Below the pieces are notes generated by a model. The model saw only the letters and a list, made by a program, of their open reading frames with translations, did no database searches and was not told where the DNA came from. A stretch of DNA of 19,228 bases from the NCBI GenBank assembly GCA_958419945.1, contig CATZIC010000038.1:1-19228 (forward strand), written 5' to 3'. Shown here in pieces: positions 7,925-13,758 of this stretch. The stretch comes from an uncultured Clostridia bacterium. GTDB lineage: Bacteria; Bacillota; Clostridia; Christensenellales; Borkfalkiaceae. The translations under genes and the position numbers were made by a program. Positions within the stretch are counted from its first letter, which is position 1. The number at the start of each line of letters is the position of its first letter.

Positions 7925-7946
7925 ATCGACCATAGAGCGGCTTTTT
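7905..7946 (+). terminator. Intrinsic terminator after the lysyl-tRNA synthetase gene
   Basis: A long stem (7905-7920 with 7927-7941, one bulged A and three G-T pairs) with a tight A-rich loop runs into five T. It closes the operon. Confidence 0.88.
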
Positions 7947-7954
7947 CCGTTTAG

Positions 7955-8018
7955 TTGAAATTTTCAATTACCGATGCAGCGACAAAAAAATTTTTTATTA
8001 TACAAAAACAGTTATAAT
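7955..8018 (+). promoter_or_regulatory. Candidate Spo0A-dependent promoter of spoIIGA-sigE
   Basis: TATAAT at 8013-8018 has no good -35 hexamer at 17 bases. On the - strand, 7978-7986 reads TTTGTCGCT, matching seven of nine bases of the Spo0A box TTTGTCGAA, centred about 43 bases before the likely start. A perfect 13-base palindrome, TTGAAATTTTCAA, lies at 7955-7967. A weak -35 with a Spo0A site is what is known for spoIIG in Bacillus; its use here is inference. Confidence 0.5.
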
Positions 8019-8052
8019 CCACGAAGTAAAATCATTTTATAATATACGCACG

Positions 8053-8847
8053 ATGGAAGTTTATATCGAGTACGTAATATTAGACAACCTTATAATGGAT
8101 TATCTTCTACTAAAAGAAACGGCGATACTACTGAAAGTCAAGTTCAAAAGGTTAAGGCTTTTTTTCGGTGCGGTTATCGGCGTAGTAGGGGCGGTAGTTT
8201 TTCCGCTTCTTAAAATTCGTGCGGAATATCTCTTTCTTTTAAAAATTCTGCTCGGCGCACTGATATGTTTTATTTCGGTAAATCACTCCAAATTTTCTGC
8301 CTATCTGAAATATTTTAACGTGTTTTTGCTTATGACCTTCGTGCTGGGCGGGGCGGTGCTCGGAGTATTCTATCTTATCGGAATAGATATAAAGTCTTAC
8401 GGAAGCTACGGCCTTCCGGTAGGGGTTACGGTGCTGTTTGGTTATCTTCTTGTATTAGCGGTAAAAAAAGCGGTAAAAAGCACTGTAAACGGGCTTATTA
8501 CCGATAAGTTTAGGTACAAGTGTATACTAAAATCGGGAAGCGTGGCGATAAAAGCGACGGGGTATTTCGACAGCGGAAACCTTCTTGTCGACCCAAAAAC
8601 GGGGCTTCCCGTAGCGCTTTGCAAAAAACACGTAATCGATAAAATGATAAAACGGGGGGCTACTTTTCCGCCCGCTAGGGAAATGGATTATTCCACCGTG
8701 GTATGTGGTGGAAGGCTAAAACTTTATTCCGTGGATTGCCTTCTTATCGAAGGACAAGACGGCAATAAAAAAAGAAACTGCCTATTGGGTATGGTTAGCG
8801 ACGACGCCTTTAAAGAGGACCTTTTAATTGGCGCTTACGTTTTGTAA
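8053..8847 (+). CDS. spoIIGA: Sporulation sigma-E factor-processing peptidase
   Basis: Membrane aspartic protease that removes the pro-sequence of sigma-E at the sporulation septum after a signal from the forespore. It has 264 residues, shorter than the B. subtilis protein (about 309). Five hydrophobic segments fill the N-terminal half (about 5-24, 33-55, 58-76, 85-110, 120-138). The C-terminal protease part contains the catalytic Asp173 in GYFDSGNLLVDP, and ends with the typical LLIGAYVL-like tail. The start MEVYIEYVILDNLIMDYLLL matches the family start. No good Shine-Dalgarno sequence precedes it (TATACGCACG), so translation may be weak. It is followed 46 bases later by sigE, with a dispersed element between them. 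Confidence 0.93.
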   Translation: MEVYIEYVILDNLIMDYLLLKETAILLKVKFKRLRLFFGAVIGVVGAVVFPLLKIRAEYLFLLKILLGALICFISVNHSKFSAYLKYFNVFLLMTFVLGGAVLGVFYLIGIDIKSYGSYGLPVGVTVLFGYLLVLAVKKAVKSTVNGLITDKFRYKCILKSGSVAIKATGYFDSGNLLVDPKTGLPVALCKKHVIDKMIKRGATFPPAREMDYSTVVCGGRLKLYSVDCLLIEGQDGNKKRNCLLGMVSDDAFKEDLLIGAYVL

Positions 8848-8849
8848 AA

Positions 8850-8881
8850 GTGGGGCTATAAGCCCGTTATCAACTATTTTT
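8850..8881 (+). repeat. Dispersed intergenic element, copy G
   Basis: AAAAGT, which begins in the spoIIGA stop codon (8845-8847), is followed by GGGGCTATAAGCCCGTTATC and CTATTTTT. The copy fills most of the 46-base gap between spoIIGA and sigE, and its end adjoins the AGGG ribosome site of sigE. Confidence 0.78.
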
Positions 8882-8893
8882 AGGGTAAATTAT

Positions 8894-9601
8894 ATGAACG
8901 TTTTATTAAAAATCAAGGAATTTTTCAAAAGGTTCCTATCCAAAAATGAAGTACATTATCTTGCACAAGGGGACGCACTCCCCAAGCCTTTAACGAACGC
9001 CGAAGAACAGGTTATGCTTATGCGCCTTGTGGACGGAGACGAAGAGGCAAAACGAGAACTTATCGAGCACAACCTTAGGCTTGTCGTGTACATAGCAAGA
9101 AAATTCGATAACACGGGTATCGACCTTGACGACCTTATTTCAATCGGCACTATAGGGTTAATTAAGGCTATAAATTCCTTTAACCTTGACAAGAAGATAA
9201 AACTTGCCACGTTTGCCTCGCGTTGCATCGAAAACGAGATTTTAATGTATTTAAGAAGGATTTCCAAAAGCCGTGGAGAGGTTTCTTTCGACGAGCCTTT
9301 AAACGTTGACTTTGAAGGTAACGAATTACTGCTTTCCGACGTTTTGGGCACCGATTCGGACGGTGTTACAAAACAACTCGAATCCACTTGCGAAAGGCAG
9401 ATTTTGCAGGAAGCCTTGCAAAAACTCAATAAGCGTGAAAAGGAGATTATGGTTTTAAGGTTCGGGCTTAAAGGGGATAAGGAACTTACCCAAAAAGAGG
9501 TAGCGGACCTTTTGGGAATTTCCCAAAGTTATATTTCCCGCTTGGAAAAGAAGATAGTTGTAAAACTAAGAAAAGAAATTAAAAAAGCGGAGTCCGAATA
9601 G
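8894..9601 (+). CDS. sigE: RNA polymerase sporulation sigma-E factor precursor
   Basis: Mother-cell sigma factor of early sporulation, made inactive and cut by SpoIIGA. It has 235 residues from the ATG at 8894, the same length class as B. subtilis pro-sigma-E. An upstream ATG at 8828 would add 22 residues but overlaps spoIIGA and matches nothing in the family. The N-terminal amphipathic pro-sequence is about MNVLLKIKEFFKRFL. Region 2 is very conserved (NLRLVVYIARKFDNTGI, DLISIGTIGLIKA, IKLATFASRCIENEILMYLR), as is SFDEPLN-x-D-x-x-GNELLLSDVLGTD. Region 4 carries the helix-turn-helix QKEVADLLGISQSYISRLEK. The usual neighbour sigG does not follow; a terminator and an unrelated gene come next. 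Confidence 0.96.
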   Translation: MNVLLKIKEFFKRFLSKNEVHYLAQGDALPKPLTNAEEQVMLMRLVDGDEEAKRELIEHNLRLVVYIARKFDNTGIDLDDLISIGTIGLIKAINSFNLDKKIKLATFASRCIENEILMYLRRISKSRGEVSFDEPLNVDFEGNELLLSDVLGTDSDGVTKQLESTCERQILQEALQKLNKREKEIMVLRFGLKGDKELTQKEVADLLGISQSYISRLEKKIVVKLRKEIKKAESE

Positions 9602-9604
9602 TAA

Positions 9605-9640
9605 ATAAGTCCCTCTATAGGTCGGTTTTTCGCTATATTT
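9605..9640 (+). repeat. Dispersed intergenic element, copy H
   Basis: AAGTCCCTCTATAGGTCGG is followed by TTTTTCGCTATATTT just after the sigE stop codon, ahead of the separate terminator at 9655. It is a divergent copy. Confidence 0.6.
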
Positions 9641-9654
9641 CGACAAAATCACAG

Positions 9655-9690
9655 AAAAAATTGCCCCAAATATTCCGTGGCAATTTTTTT
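9655..9690 (+). terminator. Intrinsic terminator of the spoIIGA-sigE operon
   Basis: Arms AAAAAATTGCC (9655-9665) and GGCAATTTTTT (9679-9689) form an 11-bp stem with a 13-base loop and end in a T run. Confidence 0.85.
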
Positions 9691-9782
9691 CTTATGTACA
9701 AAAAAATCCGTGGCTTTTAAACCGTAAAATTTACAAAAGCAGGCGCAAATTTTTTACAACAGAACAAATTTTCGATTTACTA

Positions 9783-9811
9783 TTGACAAGGCACAGGTTT
9801 GGTGATAAAAT
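9783..9811 (+). promoter_or_regulatory. Sigma-A promoter for the mgtC-like gene
   Basis: TTGACA (9783-9788), 17-base spacer, TAAAAT (9806-9811). Transcription would start near 9818, giving a leader of about 47 bases that contains the palindrome at 9837-9855. Confidence 0.8.
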
Positions 9812-9836
9812 ATTGTAGCATCAAAATAATATAGTT

Positions 9837-9855
9837 TTACAAGAGGTTCTTGTAA
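9837..9855. promoter_or_regulatory. Palindrome in the mgtC leader, touching the ribosome site
   Basis: A perfect 8-bp inverted repeat, TTACAAGA-GGT-TCTTGTAA, overlaps by two bases the AAGGGGG ribosome site at 9854-9860. As RNA it is a hairpin next to the ribosome site; as DNA it could be an operator about 20-35 bases past the start point. Confidence 0.6.
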
Positions 9856-9864
9856 GGGGGTAAT

Positions 9865-10548
9865 ATGGAAGGTTTAAGAGAGGCGCTTAAGGATTGTATG
9901 TACGTAGATTACTTGTTAAGAATCCTTCTTGCGCTCGTATTAGGTTTTTGTATCGGTTTCGAAAGGAAATCGAGGGCAAAGGAAGCAGGTATCAGAACTC
10001 ACGCACTTGTCGCCGTCGGCGCAGCGTTGTTTACCATAATTTCAAAGTACGGTTTTACAGACTTAGGGGACGTTGACGGTGCAAGAATAGCAGCACAGAT
10101 AGTTGCCGGCGTAGGCTTTTTGGGCGCAGGCATGATAATGCACCAAAGGCAGGTAATACACGGGCTTACAACGGCTGCAGGCATTTGGGCAACCGCAGGC
10201 GTAGGTATGGCGGCTGCCGCAGGGTTATGGGAAGTCGCTATCGGCACCACCGTGCTTATGATTGGCGTTCAGGTACTTTTACACGCAAACATAAAATTCT
10301 TCTTAATGAAGCGTTATTATTCCTATAAGGTCAACTACTACGAATCGGAAAACGCACAGGTAAGTTTGCGTAAGATTTTCGGCGTGGAAAAATTTTCGAG
10401 ACTAAAGATAGAAAAGAGGGAAGAAGAGCTCGTTTCGGTTGCAACGATAAGGACGGAAAAGGACATTCCCGACAGCGAAATTTCCAAAATTATTTCCGAA
10501 AACGAATTCATTATTTCCATGGAAAGTTTCAGTTCCGATACAGAGTAA
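9865..10548 (+). CDS. MgtC/SapB family membrane protein
   Basis: Membrane protein of 227 residues. The N-terminal hydrophobic half has four or so membrane segments with the family signatures RILLALVLGFCIGFERKSR, AGIRTHALVAVGAALFT, IVAGVGFLGAGMI and GLTTAAGIWATAGVGMA. The C-terminal part from about 150 is soluble and may be the ACT-like domain found in longer members. Family members have been linked to growth at low magnesium and to effects on membrane ATP synthase in pathogens, but the role in Clostridia is not settled. The gene has its own promoter and a strong ribosome site. Guanine deaminase follows after 64 bases with no terminator apparent, so the two may share a transcript. Confidence 0.9.
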   Translation: MEGLREALKDCMYVDYLLRILLALVLGFCIGFERKSRAKEAGIRTHALVAVGAALFTIISKYGFTDLGDVDGARIAAQIVAGVGFLGAGMIMHQRQVIHGLTTAAGIWATAGVGMAAAAGLWEVAIGTTVLMIGVQVLLHANIKFFLMKRYYSYKVNYYESENAQVSLRKIFGVEKFSRLKIEKREEELVSVATIRTEKDIPDSEISKIISENEFIISMESFSSDTE

Positions 10549-10580
10549 TCTGCGATAACGGGCATATAGCCCCACTTTTT
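10549..10580 (-). repeat. Dispersed intergenic element, copy I (inverted)
   Basis: Read on the - strand, AAAAAGTGGGGCTATATGCC is followed by CGTTATCGCAGATT. This is the only one of nine copies in reverse orientation. It lies between mgtC and guaD and is close in sequence to copy G. Confidence 0.75.
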
Positions 10581-10612
10581 GACGATAATCAGTAATTTTT
10601 TTCAGGTGTAAA

Positions 10613-11902
10613 ATGGCAAAAACGGTTATAAAAGGCGACGTTTTATTTCAAAAAAATCCGACTTCGTTTGAAACGATAAAGTCCGGCTATCTCACGATAG
10701 AGGACGGAAAAATTCTTTCGGTTTCTGAAAAAAACAAGGCGTCGGGTGATTATGAATTTTTGGATTTTGACGGAAAACTTATCGTTCCGGGCCTTGTGGA
10801 TACCCATCTTCACGCCCCGCAAAACGCTTTTCGTGGAACGGGTATGGACCTCGAACTTATCGATTGGCTTAACGAAAGCGCTTTCGTGGAAGAAGCAAAA
10901 TATTCCGATCCCGAATACGCCGAAAAAGCGTACGAAATATTTACAAAAGGGCTTAAAGAGAGCGCCACGACGCGTGCTTGCATCTTTGCTACGCTTCATA
11001 AAGACGCGACCGTAACCCTTATGCAAAAGCTTGAAAACAGCGGACTTATAACCTACGTCGGCAAAGTGAATATGGACAGGAATTCACCTGACAATCTTAC
11101 CGAAAAGTGCCCCGATAGGTCGATTTCCGACACAATTTCCGTAATCGAAGCTACTCAAAATCTTAAAAACACGAAGCCCATTTTAACGCCGCGATTCACT
11201 CCGTCGTGTTCTCCCGAACTTATGCAAAAACTCGGTGAACTTCAGCAAAAATATTCCTTGCCAGTTCAGTCCCACTTATCGGAAAATTTAGGGGAAATAG
11301 AACTTGTGAAGTCCTTACATCCCGACGCCGAGTTTTACGCACAAACCTACGACAAGTACGGACTTTTCGGAAAATCGAAAGAAGGAAAAGCGGTTAAAAC
11401 CGTAATGGCGCACTGCGTGTGGTCGGGCGAAAAGGAACGTGAACTTATCAAGAAAAACGGCGTGTATATAGCCCACTCTCCGCTGTCTAATCTCAATCTT
11501 TCGTCGGGCATAGCGCCTATCAGGCGGTATCTTAACGAGGGCTTAAAGGTGACTCTGGCAACCGACGTAGCCGGCGGACACACAAAATCCATGTTCAGCG
11601 TTCTGGTTTCCACCGTGCAGGTATCTAAAATGTACTGGCGATTAGTAGATGAAACCTTGCAGCCAATAACATTTGCTGAGGCATTTTATATGGCGACGGC
11701 GGTTGGCGGAGAATTCTTCGGCAACGTAGGCCGTTTTGAAAAAGGCTACGACGCCGATATTTTGGTTCTTGACGACGAAGTAATTCCAACGGCTGAAAAA
11801 CTTTCCGCGGAAAAACGCCTTGAAAGATACGCTTACTTAAACGGCGATTTGAGAAAGGGCGGTATTACGGCAAAATTCGTTAAAGGTAAGCGGCTAATCT
11901 AA
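10613..11902 (+). CDS. guaD: Guanine deaminase (amidohydrolase family)
   Basis: Zinc-dependent hydrolase of 429 residues that converts guanine to xanthine and ammonia in purine salvage or use as nitrogen source. Metal ligands and catalytic residues visible are His65 and His67 (DTHLHAPQ), His221 and Glu224 (QSHLSEN), His267 (MAHCVW) and Asp318 (TDVAGG). Family hallmarks include AFRGTGMDLELIDWL, TTRACIFAT, VGKVNMD, LTPRFTPSCS and AHSPLSNLNLSSG. These favour guanine deaminase over related chlorohydrolase or cytosine deaminase branches. A CAGGTG-type ribosome site precedes the ATG. It lies downstream of the MgtC-like gene, with no obvious functional link. No xanthine permease or phosphoribosyltransferase is nearby. 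Confidence 0.88.
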   Translation: MAKTVIKGDVLFQKNPTSFETIKSGYLTIEDGKILSVSEKNKASGDYEFLDFDGKLIVPGLVDTHLHAPQNAFRGTGMDLELIDWLNESAFVEEAKYSDPEYAEKAYEIFTKGLKESATTRACIFATLHKDATVTLMQKLENSGLITYVGKVNMDRNSPDNLTEKCPDRSISDTISVIEATQNLKNTKPILTPRFTPSCSPELMQKLGELQQKYSLPVQSHLSENLGEIELVKSLHPDAEFYAQTYDKYGLFGKSKEGKAVKTVMAHCVWSGEKERELIKKNGVYIAHSPLSNLNLSSGIAPIRRYLNEGLKVTLATDVAGGHTKSMFSVLVSTVQVSKMYWRLVDETLQPITFAEAFYMATAVGGEFFGNVGRFEKGYDADILVLDDEVIPTAEKLSAEKRLERYAYLNGDLRKGGITAKFVKGKRLI

Positions 11903-12010
11903 GCCGAAACTATATTTTTAGCAATTCGAGACTATATTTTTAATAATTTTTTTAGAACAAATATTCCAGAATTTTACAAACCTCGGCGATTTATTTTCGA
12001 AAAATACAAA

Positions 12011-12061
12011 TTTCACAAAAAAATTTAAAATAAATCCCGAATAACTCTTGAATTTGTGAAA
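12011..12061. promoter_or_regulatory. Inverted 9-mer pair at the promoter, candidate operator
   Basis: TTTCACAAA (12011-12019) and its exact complement TTTGTGAAA (12053-12061) are 42 bases apart, about four helical turns. The right arm lies inside the promoter, overlapping the last base of the -35 hexamer and the start of the spacer. This is consistent with a repressor that binds two sites, but the AT-rich setting makes chance possible. Confidence 0.35.
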
Positions 12062-12076
12062 GTTTTATGATAGAAT
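12048..12076 (+). promoter_or_regulatory. Sigma-A-type promoter of the sugar-transport locus
   Basis: TTGAAT (12048-12053), 17-base spacer, TAGAAT (12071-12076). Transcription would start near 12083, leaving a leader of about 180 bases before the first gene. Confidence 0.65.
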
Positions 12077-12147
12077 AAAAATCGTAAAAAAATATTTTGC
12101 CTGTGAAGAGGTTATTTTTATGTAAAACGATGGATTCGCTTAATCAG

Positions 12148-12184
12148 AATACAGAAACGCCGCGTGCTTTTTCTGTATTTTTTT
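12148..12184 (+). terminator. Terminator-like hairpin inside the leader (possible attenuator)
   Basis: Arms AATACAGAAA (12148-12157) and TTTCTGTATT (12170-12179) form a perfect 10-bp stem with a GC-rich 12-base loop, and seven T follow (12178-12184). It lies between the promoter at 12048 and the first gene of the locus, so it would cut transcripts short. A further hairpin with trailing T (12224-12243) comes just before the ribosome site. Confidence 0.6.
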
Positions 12185-12264
12185 GGTTAAGGGGATTATC
12201 GCGAAATCTCGACGGGTAAAGTCGAAGCGGCAGGATCCGCTTTTTATTCGGCAAGGAGCATCAT

Positions 12265-12555
12265 ATGTACACTAATTTGCTTTTACTGAACAAGCTAAAG
12301 TCCGTAGACATTACCTTCTTTTTGGTATGTCTCGGCATAGTACTACTCATTGTGGCAATATATTTTCTCATACCGGTATTTCGCAAATCCCAGTATGAAG
12401 AAAGACGTGAAAGTTTAAGAAGACGCGAGGCTGCGTTCAAAAAAGGCCGTGCCGAAGCACTCGGTACGACCGAGGTTGCCGACCAAACGGCAACCAATGA
12501 CGAAGCCGAGCAAGAAAAGCCGACTTCGGAAGAAACAAAGGCAACGGAAAAATAA
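12265..12555 (+). CDS. Small single-pass membrane protein of unknown function
   Basis: I do not recognise this 96-residue protein. It has one strong membrane helix at about 17-38 (ITFFLVCLGIVLLIVAIYFL). A basic, probably cytoplasmic helix with coiled-coil potential follows (RKSQYEERRESLRRREAAF, about 40-60), and then a low-complexity acidic tail rich in Glu, Thr and Ala. A strong AAGGAG ribosome site precedes the ATG. It ends three bases before the next gene and so is tightly linked with it and with the ABC transporter. The build is that of a small membrane anchor or scaffold, but no partner can be named. Confidence 0.7.
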   Translation: MYTNLLLLNKLKSVDITFFLVCLGIVLLIVAIYFLIPVFRKSQYEERRESLRRREAAFKKGRAEALGTTEVADQTATNDEAEQEKPTSEETKATEK

Positions 12556-12558
12556 GCT

Positions 12559-13752
12559 ATGAAAAGAAGCAAGATTTTTCCTGCGATACTCTACTTTGTG
12601 TTCACTTTCCTGGTCGGTATTTTTATTGCCGTATTTTTGCCGGCGGTGTATCTATACAGCGGAGTATTGCTCGACACCATGTCGGACGGTCTTTATTCCG
12701 GCAATTACGAGGAAGCCATAAAAGTTGTCGGCGGATATTACGATTCCGACCCGATTTACGTTAAGGAATTCGAAGGCGGCGGTGGGTTTGTATTATTCGA
12801 AGCCGCAACCCTTGCCGCTAAAGAAACCGCGGACGAAGAAGAGGCAAAAAGGCCAAGTACGTTGCAAAAGTCTCACGTCGGCTTTTTGTTCGGCGTAACG
12901 GATCGGTATCCTACTGAGAAAGCAACTGATAACAAAACCGAAGTTTTGCTGACCGTAAACGGCACCGACAAATCTTACGGAATTTTGGATGCGGACACGG
13001 ATGGGAACGGCAGTAAAGACGCTATACTTACCTATCGGGAAAAAGGCATAGTCATTCTGGAACTTTCGGAGGCGAATTATTCCCCGATAGAAGGAATGAA
13101 GTTCGTCGATTGTAACGGCAATATTTTCTTCGAATTTACCTTTGAAAAGCCGCTTTCCTACGACACCCCGTTTTTTAACGACTTAAGCGAAATAATGACA
13201 AGTTTCAACGAAGGCGCCGAGGACGGCGTTTTGGTGGAACAGGAAAAGACTTTCTTAAATAAAAGCGAACAGTACAAAAAGTACTCTTACGAAACGGCTG
13301 AAGCCCGCGCAGACAAAAAGTCTACGAAGACGGTTATTATATATTTTGTCGTAGTCTACGTTTTGGCGGATTTCATATTCACGCGTTTCATTATTAAATT
13401 TATAAGTTTCCTTTTGTTCAAGGTTTTCAAAATCAAGCGAAAGGAAAAACCTATGAAGGTTCACAACGAATCTTTCGGCAACGACTATTATTGTGCGGTA
13501 ACTATTAAGGCCGTGCAAGAAAATCTCGGTTTTGACCAAACTATAACGGTAAGCTACGGCGAGGAACCGTTGGTCTTTGAGCTAAGGCCTGAGGAAAACT
13601 ACGAAAAATATCTCAGGGTAAAAGCAGGCACCTACGGCAATTTGCAAACGGATATCCCCGAAGGTTACGCTTTGGAAGGATTACCGGAAGAGCTGATTGC
13701 AGACGGATACAAAAAAACAATAACAGTGAAAATTGTAAGGCGAGAGGATTAA
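12559..13752 (+). CDS. Two-pass membrane protein of unknown function in sugar ABC operon
   Basis: I do not recognise this 397-residue protein. A first membrane helix spans about 9-34. A large extracytoplasmic region follows (about 35-250), then a second helix near 255-285, then a basic stretch (FKIKRKEKPMKV) and a C-terminal domain of about 110 residues that looks beta-rich and cytoplasmic. The outer region carries DADTDGNGSKDA (144-155), which resembles the calcium-binding loops of FG-GAP/VCBS or dockerin-type repeats, within a beta-rich stretch ending YREKGIVILEL. It lies three bases after the small membrane gene and seven bases before the ABC ATPase gene, which suggests one transcript and possibly translational coupling. 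It is not a canonical ABC component. It may sense or organise the transporter at the membrane; that is inference from location only. Confidence 0.75.
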   Translation: MKRSKIFPAILYFVFTFLVGIFIAVFLPAVYLYSGVLLDTMSDGLYSGNYEEAIKVVGGYYDSDPIYVKEFEGGGGFVLFEAATLAAKETADEEEAKRPSTLQKSHVGFLFGVTDRYPTEKATDNKTEVLLTVNGTDKSYGILDADTDGNGSKDAILTYREKGIVILELSEANYSPIEGMKFVDCNGNIFFEFTFEKPLSYDTPFFNDLSEIMTSFNEGAEDGVLVEQEKTFLNKSEQYKKYSYETAEARADKKSTKTVIIYFVVVYVLADFIFTRFIIKFISFLLFKVFKIKRKEKPMKVHNESFGNDYYCAVTIKAVQENLGFDQTITVSYGEEPLVFELRPEENYEKYLRVKAGTYGNLQTDIPEGYALEGLPEELIADGYKKTITVKIVRRED

Positions 13753-13758
13753 ACGCTT

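Larger units (their letters stand above)
11903..12264. other. Regulatory gap before the sugar-transport locus
   Basis: This 362-base stretch has no convincing gene. It holds two copies of ACTATATTTTTA 22 bases apart (11909-11920, 11931-11942), an inverted 9-mer pair (12011-12019, 12053-12061), a promoter (12048-12076), and a leader of about 180 bases with three possible hairpins. An open frame of 29 codons from 12130 has no ribosome site and is not called. Confidence 0.6.

Noticed and set aside
8011..8022. DnaA-box-like TTATAATCCAC near spoIIGA
   Set aside because: It departs from TTATCCACA by an inserted stretch, is single, and lies in a promoter; no origin features are nearby.
8038..8043. 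Second TATAAT just before spoIIGA
   Set aside because: It is nine bases from the ATG, so transcription would begin at or within the start codon.
8828..8893. Upstream ATG extending sigE by 22 residues
   Set aside because: It overlaps spoIIGA in another frame, reads through the dispersed element, and the family length and N-terminus match the ATG at 8894.
649..10580. Reading the nine dispersed copies as a CRISPR-like array
   Set aside because: They are spread over 10 kb between ordinary genes, vary in sequence, and have no regular spacing.
12130..12219. Open frame of 29 codons in the leader of the sugar-transport locus
   Set aside because: It has no ribosome site and runs through the terminator-like hairpin; its composition is not convincing. 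The start-stop ATG-TAA just upstream has the better site.
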